Below are positions 53,638-62,599 of a stretch of 64,000 bases of DNA, piece after piece. Under the pieces are notes generated by a model that saw only the letters and a program-made list of their open reading frames with translations, was not told the origin of the DNA and did no database searches. Source of the DNA: Tolumonas sp008015085 (GTDB taxonomy: Bacteria; Pseudomonadota; Gammaproteobacteria; Enterobacterales; Aeromonadaceae); NCBI GenBank assembly GCA_029265125.1, contig JAJUJX010000005.1, forward strand, positions 62,001-126,000. Reading direction: 5' to 3'. Position numbers and translations under genes: made by a program. Numbering within the stretch: position 1 is the first letter of the stretch; each line of letters starts with the position of its first letter.

Positions 53638-54537
53638 TCTAACACAGCACACAGTGCTCAGCTGATGCTGACACAACTGCGCCAAACGCTGATATCTGGC
53701 TCTGAGAGGTGACCCGGGGCGATATATTAATCCAATAGTCCGGACCGGATCAGGATCATGACAGGGCAAATAGCAGACACCATCCCGGACTCTATCCTGT
53801 GGCACAGCCAGTTCAGGGATAAGTGTCATCCCCGCACCGGCAGCAACCATGTTGCGGAGTGTCTCCAGGCTGGTAGCACGAAAATGAGTATCCTCTCGCG
53901 CCCCAGCAGCAAAGCAAAAACCCAAGGCCTGCTCACGCAAACAATGACCATCTTCCAGCATCAACAATTGCTGACCGGCTAATTCAGTCATTGCGATTTG
54001 TTGCCTATGCGCCCAAGGATGATCCACTGTAATAGCCAAATACATATTCTCGTCATACAACGGCATTTCAATGAAAGATGACGTTTCTTTAACTAGTGCC
54101 AGCAACGCACAATCCAGTTCTCCATTTTCGAGCTGAGATACGATTTGATGAGTCTGAGCCTCATGCAGATAAATCTCCAGTTCAGGGAACTCTCGTCGAA
54201 TAGCAGGGATAATATGAGGTAAAAGATAAGGCCCTACTGTGGGAATCAAGCCAATATGTAATGGCCCTGCCATCTCTTCTGTATGGTGCTGAGCCATCTC
54301 CCGGAGTACTCTTGCTTCTTCCAACACCCGGCGCGCCTGCGCAACAAGTTGTAATCCGGAAGCAGTAAACAGGACTTTCCGGCTGGTACGCTCCAGCAAC
54401 ACAACACCTAATTCATCTTCAAGCTTACGGATCTGCCCGCTCAGTGTTGGCTGGCTGACATAACAAGCTTCTGCTGCCAATCGAAAATGCTGATGCTCTG
54501 CCAATGCAACCAAATATTCCAGATCACGTAAATTCAT
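53629..54537 (-). CDS. oxyR: Hydrogen peroxide-sensing regulator OxyR
   Basis: 302 residues, LysR family. The N-terminal helix-turn-helix is FRLAAEACYVSQPTLSGQIR. The peroxide-sensing cysteines are conserved in LEDGHCLREQALGFCFAAGA (C199 and C208 in E. coli numbering), and HFRATSLETLRNMVAAGAGM is nearly invariant. It activates antioxidant genes on oxidation. A motif fitting one half of an OxyR site lies just upstream at 54549-54563, suggesting autoregulation. It ends convergently with the GGDEF gene. Confidence 0.95.
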   Translation of the reverse strand: MNLRDLEYLVALAEHQHFRLAAEACYVSQPTLSGQIRKLEDELGVVLLERTSRKVLFTASGLQLVAQARRVLEEARVLREMAQHHTEEMAGPLHIGLIPTVGPYLLPHIIPAIRREFPELEIYLHEAQTHQIVSQLENGELDCALLALVKETSSFIEMPLYDENMYLAITVDHPWAHRQQIAMTELAGQQLLMLEDGHCLREQALGFCFAAGAREDTHFRATSLETLRNMVAAGAGMTLIPELAVPQDRVRDGVCYLPCHDPDPVRTIGLIYRPGSPLRARYQRLAQLCQHQLSTVCCVRSE

Positions 54538-54548
54538 AGCCTGCCCCG

Positions 54549-54563
54549 ATAGTCTTTATCTAT
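54549..54563. promoter_or_regulatory. Candidate OxyR-binding site
   Basis: ATAGTCTTTATCTAT fits the OxyR half-motif ATAGntnnnanCTAT with one mismatch. It begins 12 bp upstream of the oxyR start. A weaker second half, ATAC ... CAAT, follows after 7 bp. The 156-bp region also serves the divergent cytochrome b562 gene. Confidence 0.5.
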
Positions 54564-54693
54564 CAAAAGAATACCAAGCATCAATAATAACTATCAATAA
54601 GTTATCAATTTTATTCAACTTATTAACGTATTATTAACCTTTATACGCTAATCTCTTAGCTGCAAACTTAAAGTCTTTTCCAAGGAGTCACTG

Positions 54694-55092
54694 ATGAAAA
54701 AAAGTACCTCAATTCTTGCAACCGTCCTGTTATCTTCCGCTGTTCTGATTGCCCCTGCATTTGCCGCTGTCGATGTGGAAGATGCGATGAAAGATATGAG
54801 TAAAAGCTATCGTCTGGTGATGAAAGATACCGATGCAGCCAGTCTGAAAAAAGATCTATCCACATTACGAGCTGCCGCGGTTACAGCCCAGTCTGGTGTA
54901 CCAGGTAATATCAAAGACAAATCAGAAGGCAGTGCTGAGCGTAAAACCTTCGCAGAAGGCATGCAGGAACTTATTGATCAGATAGGTGTTGCCAGCAAGT
55001 TAGCTGATGAAGGAAAAGTTCCTGAAGCAAAAGCAGAAGCCGCCAAACTAAAAGATTTAATGAAAGAATATCATTCCAAACTGGGTGTTTAA
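54694..55092 (+). CDS. cybC: Cytochrome b562 family protein (periplasmic)
   Basis: 132 residues from ATG 54694 (AAGGAG upstream). MKKSTSILATVLLSSAVLIA begins a signal peptide ending at AFA. The mature four-helix bundle of about 107 residues has Met in VEDAMKDMSKSY and His in the C-terminal KEYHSKLGV, the two axial haem ligands of cytochrome b562. No CxxCH motif is present, so haem would be bound non-covalently. The physiological role in E. coli is unclear. A terminator follows. Confidence 0.87.
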   Translation: MKKSTSILATVLLSSAVLIAPAFAAVDVEDAMKDMSKSYRLVMKDTDAASLKKDLSTLRAAAVTAQSGVPGNIKDKSEGSAERKTFAEGMQELIDQIGVASKLADEGKVPEAKAEAAKLKDLMKEYHSKLGV

Positions 55093-55112
55093 TCAAATAT
55101 ATTGAAAAACTA

Positions 55113-55139
55113 AAAAGCCGTTGTTATTCAACGGCTTTT
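55113..55139. terminator. Bidirectional terminator, cytochrome b562 / lipoprotein
   Basis: AAAAGCCGTTG (55113-55123), loop TTATT, CAACGGCTTTT (55129-55139) followed by TT. A and T tracts on both sides fit termination in both directions between convergent genes. Confidence 0.85.
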
Positions 55140-55158
55140 TTATATCAAAATCTAAATA

Positions 55159-55659
55159 TTAACGATTAATATAATTCAGGAAATCAGATTCGAGTTGTCC
55201 GTTAGATACACAAACAGGCGTAACGGAAGGCGCTGCGATTTTCTCGCCATTTCCTTCAATATAAGAAACTGTGGTCGTACCTTTCAGATTAATCGAAGCA
55301 ACCGCTTTATCCGCATTTTGCGTGATCATGACATTAATTTTAACTGCTGGTTGTTCAATACTGACGCGGGAACCGCCTTTACCACAATCCATATAGCGCA
55401 AACCATCAGCATAACTTTCCTGTGAAGCTGATAATACACCACCAGTTACTTCGCCCTGACCTTCAAATCCTTTCTCTGCCAGCCAACGCTGAGCCCGGCC
55501 CCATAATAAATCGTAAGGAACATTCACTTCAGTGCTGGTTTGTACAGGAACCGCCGTCGGAGGAGTATAACGATATTGTTCTGATACACCACTGGAGCCG
55601 GAACAACCAGCTAACAGCAGAACCATTGAAATACCAATACAACCCAGTGTCTTGTTCAT
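55159..55659 (-). CDS. Putative lipoprotein of unknown function
   Basis: 166 residues. The signal peptide ends in the lipobox LLLAGCSGSSG, so the mature protein starts at an acylated Cys; Ser at +2 predicts the outer membrane. The mature part has an ordered-looking domain of about 110 residues with two further cysteines (MDCGKGG and TPVCVSN) that may form a disulfide. VNVPYDLLWGRAQRWLAEKG resembles segments in other uncharacterised lipoproteins. No family is assigned. Confidence 0.75.
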   Translation of the reverse strand: MNKTLGCIGISMVLLLAGCSGSSGVSEQYRYTPPTAVPVQTSTEVNVPYDLLWGRAQRWLAEKGFEGQGEVTGGVLSASQESYADGLRYMDCGKGGSRVSIEQPAVKINVMITQNADKAVASINLKGTTTVSYIEGNGEKIAAPSVTPVCVSNGQLESDFLNYINR

Positions 55660-55757
55660 AAAAATACCTTAGCTAGCCATTATCTGTTGATATCAGAATC
55701 ATGATATTTTCTAACAAGGTACCTGCTTTGGCTAGTTTTATTTGGCTACAAATCTAA

Positions 55758-55982
55758 TCAGCGATTCAGCAATACGCCCATTTCCAGCTCACGTTCTCTT
55801 TGGCATTCAGCCAAATATATTGCACCTAATACTGAAGGTTTCTGATGAAATTGATCAATAGCACGCTCAACCATCAATGTTAAAGTTTGCTGTGTTTTTG
55901 CCATGCGGAATTTACGCAACCACATTTCTTTAGATTCCAGATCTTGTTGTTCAACAACATCTTCCTGTTTATTTGATGTCAT
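55758..55982 (-). CDS. Small Hha/YmoA/Cnu-like protein (tentative)
   Basis: 74 residues. After a 20-residue acidic start, WLRKFRMAKTQQTL resembles YLMRLRRCQTIDTL of Hha and YLLKFRKISSLESL of Cnu. The later AECQRERELEM resembles AADHRLAELTM. Hha-type proteins bind H-NS and tune silencing of foreign genes. The C-terminal SSVWKFI tail of Hha is missing. The ribosome-binding site is weak (AAGAA). It lies between the trpS terminator and the lipoprotein gene, on the same strand as both. The assignment is by eye only. Confidence 0.5.
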   Translation of the reverse strand: MTSNKQEDVVEQQDLESKEMWLRKFRMAKTQQTLTLMVERAIDQFHQKPSVLGAIYLAECQRERELEMGVLLNR

Positions 55983-56013
55983 AAGTTTTCTTAATGTAAT
56001 TAACTGAAAAGAC

Positions 56014-56043
56014 TAATCGGGTTATAAAAATATAACCCGATTA
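56014..56043 (-). terminator. Hairpin after trpS
   Basis: TAATCGGGTTATA (56014-56026), loop AAAA, TATAACCCGATTA (56031-56043): a perfect 13-bp stem 6 bp beyond the trpS stop. On the minus strand it is followed by GTCTTTTC. Confidence 0.75.
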
Positions 56044-56049
56044 ATTTAA

Positions 56050-57054
56050 TTAACGCTTACTTACAAATCCGATTGCATCAAATACACGACGCATTGTTTC
56101 ATCCGCCCGCACCTGCGCCTTTTCAGCGCCTTGTTGCAGAATATGAATCAATGCCTGTTCATCAGCACGAAACTCTTGGAAGCGTTTTTGTATTGGTTCA
56201 AGTAAAGCGACTACTGCATCTGCCGTTTCTGTTTTCAGATGGCCATACATCTTGCCTTCGAAATGAGACTCCAGTTCGGCAATCGGCCGATCAGTCGCCC
56301 CATGCATCAGACTCAGCAAGTTACTGACACCCGGTTTATTTTCGATATCAAAACGAACTACCGGCGGATCTTCAGAATCAGTGACCGCCTTTTTCAGTTT
56401 TTTAATGATGGATTTTGGATCTTCCAGTAAACCAATCACATTATTCTGATTATCATCCGATTTAGACATTTTCTTGGTCGGATCCTGCAGACTCATTACT
56501 TTAGCACCCTGAGGCGGAATAAATGGTTCAGGGGTCGTAAATACATTTCCATAAAGCGTATTAAATCGATATGCTATATCACGGGTTAATTCTAAATGTT
56601 GCTTCTGATCCTGCCCAACCGGAACCTGATTGGCCTGATACAGCAAAATATCAGCCGCCATTAATACCGGATAATCGAATAAACCTACACTCACATTATT
56701 TTCATAACGCTGAGATTTGTCTTTAAATTGCGTCATACGGGATAATTCACCCATTTGAGTATAGCAATTTAATATCCAGCCTAATTCAGCATGTTGCGGA
56801 ACATGTGATTGAATAAATACCGTGCTTTTTTCCGGATCAATACCAACAGCCAGATATAATGCAGCGGTATCCAGACAGGCTTTACGCAGTACCTGTGGAT
56901 CCTGACGTACTGTGATGGCGTGCAAATCAACAATGCAGTACAAACAATCATACTCATCCTGCATCTGAACCCACTGGCGCAATGCCCCCATGTAGTTACC
57001 AATGGTGAGTTGTCCAGAAGGTTGAGCACCACTCAATACAATTGGTTTTGCCAT
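56050..57054 (-). CDS. trpS: Tryptophanyl-tRNA synthetase
   Basis: 334 residues, class I synthetase. It charges tRNA-Trp. The HIGH-like motif is in SGAQPSGQLTIGNYMGAL and the KMSKS loop in PTKKMSKSDDN. It is the last gene of aroK-aroB-damX-dam-rpe-gph-trpS, starting 1 bp after gph, the order known from E. coli. A strong hairpin follows the stop. Confidence 0.97.
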   Translation of the reverse strand: MAKPIVLSGAQPSGQLTIGNYMGALRQWVQMQDEYDCLYCIVDLHAITVRQDPQVLRKACLDTAALYLAVGIDPEKSTVFIQSHVPQHAELGWILNCYTQMGELSRMTQFKDKSQRYENNVSVGLFDYPVLMAADILLYQANQVPVGQDQKQHLELTRDIAYRFNTLYGNVFTTPEPFIPPQGAKVMSLQDPTKKMSKSDDNQNNVIGLLEDPKSIIKKLKKAVTDSEDPPVVRFDIENKPGVSNLLSLMHGATDRPIAELESHFEGKMYGHLKTETADAVVALLEPIQKRFQEFRADEQALIHILQQGAEKAQVRADETMRRVFDAIGFVSKR

Positions 57055-57055
57055 T

Positions 57056-57751
57056 TTAATTCCTTACTTCTGTAGCATTAAGCAATAACGCAAGTTCATC
57101 AAAGCGATGCAACACCCAGTCAGGCTGACTATCTTCTATTGGTTCACCATGGTTATAGCCATAACTTAATCCAACGACAGAAATACCTGCTGCTCGCGCT
57201 GCCTGAATATCATTTCTGGAATCACCAACCATTAATGTTTCACCGGGTGTGACTTTAAATTGTTCACATAAATACTGCAGTGGCAGTGGATCCGGCTTTT
57301 TCTGTGGCAGACGACCACCACCCAATGTATGAGTGAAGAAATGAGAAATACCGGCAGACTGCAGTAAAGGCTGAACAAATTCATCTGGTTTATTGGTGAC
57401 TACTGCCATCGAATAGCCAGCATGGGCAAGCAGTGATAATGTCTCGGAAACAGCCGGATACAGCGAATAGTCTTTATCAATACCAGCCTGATAATGTTCA
57501 TCAAATGCCGTTTTAACCTGTTTAAACAGAAGATCATCAATATCCTGAAAATGATACTGACGGCTCATCGCTCGTTTCAGCAGGATCTCAGCACCATTAC
57601 CGATCCATTCTCTGACCTGCTCTATCGAAACATCAGGCAGATTATTAACCGTCAGTGCAGCCTGAACTGCGAGATAAAGCTGAGGTACACTATCGATCAG
57701 CGTACCATCCAGATCAAACAGAATAACTTTTATCCGGTTTAAATCAGACAT
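57056..57751 (-). CDS. gph: Phosphoglycolate phosphatase
   Basis: 231 residues from ATG 57751, which overlaps the rpe stop by 8 bp; the longer frame inside rpe is rejected. HAD superfamily with motif I ILFDLDGTLIDSVPQL, motif II AVVTNKPD, and GETLMVGDSRNDIQAARAAG as motif III/IV. It removes phosphate from 2-phosphoglycolate formed in repair of DNA ends. Translational coupling to rpe is likely. Confidence 0.95.
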   Translation of the reverse strand: MSDLNRIKVILFDLDGTLIDSVPQLYLAVQAALTVNNLPDVSIEQVREWIGNGAEILLKRAMSRQYHFQDIDDLLFKQVKTAFDEHYQAGIDKDYSLYPAVSETLSLLAHAGYSMAVVTNKPDEFVQPLLQSAGISHFFTHTLGGGRLPQKKPDPLPLQYLCEQFKVTPGETLMVGDSRNDIQAARAAGISVVGLSYGYNHGEPIEDSQPDWVLHRFDELALLLNATEVRN

Positions 57752-58418
57752 TAGCTGCGTCCAGTTCCTGCCGCATGCGGGCAATCACGGCAGCATAATC
57801 TGGCTGATCAAAAATGGCAGATCCTGCAACGAACATATCAGCACCTGCCTCAGCAATCTGGCGAATATTATCAACCTTAACACCGCCATCAACTTCCAGA
57901 CGAATATCCCGGCCACTTTCTATAATACGCTGACGCACTTGGCGTAACTTGTCGAGAGTGGCAGGAATAAAACTCTGACCACCGAAACCGGGATTTACCG
58001 ACATCAGCAGAATCACATCCAGCTTGTCCATGACATGATCCAGATGATGCAGTGATGTCGCCGGGTTCAGTACCAAACCAGCCTGACAACCATGTTCTTT
58101 AATCAACTGCAAAGTGCGATCAACATGATCTGATGCTTCCGGATGGAAGGTAATAATAGAAGCACCGGCTTTCGCAAAATCAGGAATGATGCGATCTACC
58201 GGTTTGACCATCAGATGCACATCGATTGGAGCGGTCACGCCGTAGTCACGCAGTGCTTTACAAACCATCGGACCAATCGTGAGATTCGGCACATAGTGGT
58301 TGTCCATTACATCAAAATGAACAACATCTGCACCTGCAGCCAGAACATTCGCAACATCTTCACCCAGACGAGCGAAATCAGCAGAAAGAATAGATGGAGC
58401 AATCAGATACGGTTTCAT
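57744..58418 (-). CDS. rpe: Ribulose-phosphate 3-epimerase
   Basis: 224 residues, TIM barrel. It interconverts ribulose-5-phosphate and xylulose-5-phosphate in the pentose phosphate pathway. Family signatures are APSILSADFARLGEDV, VHFDVMDNHYVPNLTIGPM, LMSVNPGFGGQSFIP and EVDGGVKVDNI, which carry the metal and catalytic aspartates and the phosphate site. It starts 18 bp after dam. Confidence 0.97.
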   Translation of the reverse strand: MKPYLIAPSILSADFARLGEDVANVLAAGADVVHFDVMDNHYVPNLTIGPMVCKALRDYGVTAPIDVHLMVKPVDRIIPDFAKAGASIITFHPEASDHVDRTLQLIKEHGCQAGLVLNPATSLHHLDHVMDKLDVILLMSVNPGFGGQSFIPATLDKLRQVRQRIIESGRDIRLEVDGGVKVDNIRQIAEAGADMFVAGSAIFDQPDYAAVIARMRQELDAANV

Positions 58419-58436
58419 AATTATCAGTCTTCAAAG

Positions 58437-59276
58437 TTACCCGGCTTTTTTAGCCAGTCTGTGAGGTTCATAACGTGCAATCAATTCTGATACACGCTGA
58501 CGGGTATGCCCCGCTCTGCTAATAGTTCGTTTGACCTGTAGTTCATGCAGCGCCGCATGTTTGTATAAATCATATGTCAGCTGAGTTGCGTGGTTACTGA
58601 TCAAAACAGGAATTTGTTTTTCCGATGCTGCCTGCCAAGCCAGTTCAGCCAGATGACGTTGTTCATTTTCGCTGAAACCTTTCGCTGCATAACTTGTAAA
58701 ACTGGCACTGGCCGACAGCGGCACATAAGGCGGATCACAATACACCACGTGATCCTGCTCCAGCATGGCAAACGTTTCCATAAACGACTGGCATACAAAT
58801 GTGGCTTTCTGTGCTTTCTCAGCAAAAAACCACAGTTCAGTCTCAGGAAAATACGGTTTTTTATATCGCCCAAAAGGAACATTAAAGCCCCCTTTACGGT
58901 TATAACGACACAGCCCGTTATAACCATGACGATTCAGATACAAAAACAGAGCCGCCCGCCACTCTTTGTCCGTCGTCTGATTAAATTCATCGCGGAGCTG
59001 GAAATAACGCTCACGCTGATTATTTCTCTCATCAAAAAGGCCGCCGGCAACACGAATAAAAGTATCCGGTTCAGATTTTAATAAATTATATAGATTGATT
59101 AGATCCGGGTTTATATCCGCAAGCAAATACGCATCAAAATCCGTGTTAAGAAACACCGATCCAGCACCAACAAACGGTTCAACTAACACTTTCCCTGTTG
59201 GTAAGTATTGTGCAATCGACTCAATCAGGGCGTATTTACCACCCGCCCATTTTAAAAATGCCCGTTTTTTTTTCAT
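58437..59276 (-). CDS. dam: DNA adenine methyltransferase
   Basis: 279 residues from ATG 59276. It methylates adenine in GATC and governs mismatch repair, replication timing and some promoters. The SAM motif is LVEPFVGAGSVFLN near the start and the catalytic motif is VVYCDPPYVPLSASASF. RAFLKWAGGKY is the typical N-terminus. Codons 2-4 are AAA AAA AAA inside a run of nine adenines (59265-59273), a possible slippage site. It lies 95 bp after damX. Confidence 0.96.
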   Translation of the reverse strand: MKKKRAFLKWAGGKYALIESIAQYLPTGKVLVEPFVGAGSVFLNTDFDAYLLADINPDLINLYNLLKSEPDTFIRVAGGLFDERNNQRERYFQLRDEFNQTTDKEWRAALFLYLNRHGYNGLCRYNRKGGFNVPFGRYKKPYFPETELWFFAEKAQKATFVCQSFMETFAMLEQDHVVYCDPPYVPLSASASFTSYAAKGFSENEQRHLAELAWQAASEKQIPVLISNHATQLTYDLYKHAALHELQVKRTISRAGHTRQRVSELIARYEPHRLAKKAG

Positions 59277-59371
59277 GACACAGCAATACTCCACACGGAA
59301 ACATGCTGTGTCATAAGAGAATTAATCCAGACCATAAAATAATCGTTTTGTATCATTTAAAGCCGCTCTAG

Positions 59372-60976
59372 TTATTTGCCCTGCTCTTTCTTGATCTGAG
59401 CATAAGATTTCGGCCATGGATTTGTATTTTTCAAGGCTGCCGGCAATCTGCTGACAGCAGCTTTTGCAGCTGCAGAGGAGGTATATTGCCCGTACACCAA
59501 CACATACATCCCCGTAGATTGGTTTTTATATATCTGAGCTTTAGACGATACACCATTTGTTGCCGCCAGCTTTTTCAGTGCTGACGGGTTTCCACTGGCA
59601 GCCAGCTGAAGCGCATAACCGCTACCAGCAACAGTGGTTGCTGCTTTTTTGGTTTCGGTCGTTTTCTTTACTGAAGCTGATGCAACAGAAGCTGGTTTTA
59701 CTGCTGGCGTTTTTTTAACAGCTTTATGCTCTGTCACAACGCGAGCTTTATGCTTAACTTTTTTCTCTGCCGTTACTGTTTCTTTAGCCGCAGAAACAGA
59801 TTCAGTTGTGGCAATCACAGCTGAACTGTCATTCCCTTTGATTTCATTAACTACAGGACTCAACTGATTTAGTGATGTCACAGCCCCTGAAGTCTGAGCC
59901 AAAGGCTGTTCCTCAACCACCCCGGTCACCGGTTGATTGGATGCCATTTGGCGAACAGCCTGGTCACTGATAACAACACGGCGCTTTCCGCTATCATCGG
60001 TAGCTGATTCGGCATCGATAGCCACAGTTTCTGCTCCGGAAACAATACCATCCTGAGTCACAACCGCTGGTACCGCACCTGATGCCGGTACAACGCCTTC
60101 AGGCGCAACCACAGCCGCAGAAGTATTCGGTTGCAAAGCAACCTCCTGCCGCTCAGGTTGTGTCACCGGGGGCGTTGCAGTGGATGACTCTTTGTCTGAT
60201 AAGGAAGGTACAATCCAGCTCAGCAATAATACAACCCCTGCAAGAACAGCAACACCAGCAATCAGCTTATTCACAGGAATGGTTGTTTTTAGCGATGATA
60301 ATGATTTTTTATCCATACAAGCCTCCGCAATTGCAACCACCTCACCAGGCTTACCCTGGCAATGAGCCAGGCGAGTCAGAGCTTGTTCACCCTGAGCTGC
60401 GGAGACCTCTCCGTCCTGCAAGCAGTTGACCAACAGTTTCTTTTGTTCTTTCTGAGTCAGCGGTTCGATTTCAATTTCCAAAGCCATCTGATCTCTTCCC
60501 TTCAGATGTTGCGCCAGCCGCTCAGAAAATTCACTGGTTCCGATCAGTAATACACTAATTTTGTGGAGTGGATGCTCTTCATCCAGATGTTTAAGCCATT
60601 GCCAGAGCTCAGAAACCCAATCAGCAGCAGAACAATCTGCATCGTCAACGATTAATAAACGGGGAACGGAGAGATCAGGAACTAATCTATGCAGTGTCTC
60701 TGCCAAATGATCGGATGGATCAAAAACAGCAGTAGGTACAAACTGCAAAACTACCGCTTCTCTGATCCTGAGTATGTCCATATCCGGCTGCAATATCACA
60801 TGGCTGACAATATGATTAGCATCCAGCTCATTCATCAATAACTGGCTAATAACCGTTCGCCCTGAACCTTTACTGCCCGTTAAAAAAACGAATGAAGAAG
60901 AAAACCCAATCAGTTGTCTTAATCGGGACACTAACTGGGCTTGAGTAGGAAGTAATAAATATTCTGCTGATGTCAC
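59372..60976 (-). CDS. damX: Cell-division protein DamX (AAA ATPase plus SPOR domain)
   Basis: 534 residues. The N-terminal cytoplasmic AAA-type domain has Walker A in FVFLTGSKGSGRTVIS and a Walker B-like LLIVDDADCSAADW. A membrane helix (LIAGVAVLAGVVLLLSWIV, about 240) is followed by a long low-complexity Ala/Val/Thr/Lys periplasmic linker and a C-terminal SPOR domain (GYALQLAASGNPSALKKLA) that binds denuded septal peptidoglycan. It acts at the division septum. It lies 2 bp after aroB in the cluster. Confidence 0.92.
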   Translation of the reverse strand: MTSAEYLLLPTQAQLVSRLRQLIGFSSSFVFLTGSKGSGRTVISQLLMNELDANHIVSHVILQPDMDILRIREAVVLQFVPTAVFDPSDHLAETLHRLVPDLSVPRLLIVDDADCSAADWVSELWQWLKHLDEEHPLHKISVLLIGTSEFSERLAQHLKGRDQMALEIEIEPLTQKEQKKLLVNCLQDGEVSAAQGEQALTRLAHCQGKPGEVVAIAEACMDKKSLSSLKTTIPVNKLIAGVAVLAGVVLLLSWIVPSLSDKESSTATPPVTQPERQEVALQPNTSAAVVAPEGVVPASGAVPAVVTQDGIVSGAETVAIDAESATDDSGKRRVVISDQAVRQMASNQPVTGVVEEQPLAQTSGAVTSLNQLSPVVNEIKGNDSSAVIATTESVSAAKETVTAEKKVKHKARVVTEHKAVKKTPAVKPASVASASVKKTTETKKAATTVAGSGYALQLAASGNPSALKKLAATNGVSSKAQIYKNQSTGMYVLVYGQYTSSAAAKAAVSRLPAALKNTNPWPKSYAQIKKEQGK

Positions 60977-60978
60977 AT

Positions 60979-62055
60979 TCAGTGTGTCGCATCAATAACT
61001 GCACGCAGAACATCTTGCTCTACGTCAGTAAATAAATCCGCACGACCAATCGCCTGAGGCAAAACTAGTCGCAGTTTTCCTGATTTTGCTTTTTTATCAC
61101 GCAACATGTGATGAATATAGTCATCATATGACATATTCGCAGGTGCAGTAATTGGCAATTTAGCCGCTTTGAGCAATGCTTTTATACGCTCCACATCGTC
61201 TTGTGATAACAGACCTAACCGCAAAGAGGTTTCTGCTGCCTGCACCATTCCAGCTGAAACAGCTTCACCATGCAGCCAATTACCATACCCTTGTTCAGCC
61301 TCGATCGCATGACCAAAAGTATGTCCAAGATTCAGTAATGCTCTGACACCCGTTTCAGTCTCATCCTGAGAAACTACATCTGCCTTAATAGCGCAGCAAC
61401 GCAGGATCACTGTTGAAAGAGCCGCTGGGGATAAAGTCTGAATATCAACGATATGGCTTTCCAGCCAACTGAAAAAATCAGTATCCCAGATAATGCCATA
61501 TTTAATGACTTCTGCCATACCTGCGGCCAGCTCGCGTTCAGGTAACGAACGCAGACAATCAATATCAATAATGACAGCTTTAGGTTGGTAAAAGGCGCCA
61601 ATCATATTTTTGCCAAGTGGATGATTAACCGCCGTTTTACCACCAACTGAGGAATCGACTTGTGATAGCAGCGTGGTAGGGACCTGAATAAATGGAACCC
61701 CACGTTGATAACAAGCAGCTGCAAAGCCAACCAGATCCCCAATCACACCACCACCCAATGCAATTAAGGTTGTATCCCGGCCATGCGTGCCTTCCAGCAA
61801 TGCTGACATGATCTGCTCAAATGAGGTGAGCGTTTTATGAGCTTCACCATCCGGCAAAATCAGAGTATCAACCTGATAATCAGCCAGCGTATTGCGTAAT
61901 ACATCAAGATATAATGGAGCCACTGTATCGTTGGTCACAATCATGACTCGCCGCCCGGCAATATGCGGAACAAACAATTCGGAAGAAGTCAGCAATCCGG
62001 CGCCAACATGTATAGGATAACTCCGCTCCGCCAAATTAACTGTTAACGTCTCCAC
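60979..62055 (-). CDS. aroB: 3-dehydroquinate synthase
   Basis: 358 residues from GTG 62055, preferred because GGAGG lies 5 bases upstream and METLTVNLAERSYPI then aligns with E. coli AroB; an ATG at 62067 is the alternative. It converts DAHP to 3-dehydroquinate in the shikimate pathway. NAD-binding GGGVIGDLVGFAAACYQRG, then VPTTLLSQVDSSVGGKTAVN, and zinc-site ALLNLGHTFGHAIEAEQGYG are all conserved. It starts about 25 bp after aroK. Confidence 0.95.
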   Translation of the reverse strand: METLTVNLAERSYPIHVGAGLLTSSELFVPHIAGRRVMIVTNDTVAPLYLDVLRNTLADYQVDTLILPDGEAHKTLTSFEQIMSALLEGTHGRDTTLIALGGGVIGDLVGFAAACYQRGVPFIQVPTTLLSQVDSSVGGKTAVNHPLGKNMIGAFYQPKAVIIDIDCLRSLPERELAAGMAEVIKYGIIWDTDFFSWLESHIVDIQTLSPAALSTVILRCCAIKADVVSQDETETGVRALLNLGHTFGHAIEAEQGYGNWLHGEAVSAGMVQAAETSLRLGLLSQDDVERIKALLKAAKLPITAPANMSYDDYIHHMLRDKKAKSGKLRLVLPQAIGRADLFTDVEQDVLRAVIDATH

Positions 62056-62080
62056 TACAGCCTCCATCTATATCTTCGGT

Positions 62081-62599
62081 TTAAAGTCCTAATAACTCGA
62101 CGATTTGAGTCGCAACTTGCTTCGCTGTCAGTTCATCCGTGCGAACAACGTAATCAGCAATCTCGCGATATAATGGTTCGCGCTCTTCAGCCAGACGAGT
62201 CAGCACTTCGCGTGGTGGTTCTTCAGTCTGCAATAACGGACGACGCTTATCGCGTTGTGTTCTGGCAAGCTGTTTTTCTATCGGTGTTTCCAGATAGACC
62301 ACAATACCACGGGCAGATAAACGATTTCGGGTTAAAGAACTCTTGATCGCACCACCACCTGTCGCCAGTACAATACCCTGCATTTCACTCAGATCACTGA
62401 TGACCTGTTCTTCCCGTTTACGGAAGCCCTCTTCACCTTCAACGTCGAATACCCAAGCGATATCAGCACCAGTGCGACGCTCAATCTCTTGATCCGAGTC
62501 ATACAGATCCATGTGCAACATTTCCGACAAATACTTGCCGATGGTGCTTTTACCTGCCCCCATAGGGCCAATCAGAAAAATATTGCGTTTTTCAGCCAT
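62081..62599 (-). CDS. aroK: Shikimate kinase I
   Basis: 172 residues. It phosphorylates shikimate at the 3-hydroxyl with ATP. Walker A is IGPMGAGKSTIGKYL, the shikimate-binding region has DSDQEIERRTGADI and FRKREEQV, and LATGGGAI is the glycine-rich signature. It is the first gene of the aroK-to-trpS cluster. Genes usually placed upstream of aroK in relatives (pilM-pilQ) are absent; dapA stands divergently instead. Confidence 0.96.
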   Translation of the reverse strand: MAEKRNIFLIGPMGAGKSTIGKYLSEMLHMDLYDSDQEIERRTGADIAWVFDVEGEEGFRKREEQVISDLSEMQGIVLATGGGAIKSSLTRNRLSARGIVVYLETPIEKQLARTQRDKRRPLLQTEEPPREVLTRLAEEREPLYREIADYVVRTDELTAKQVATQIVELLGL

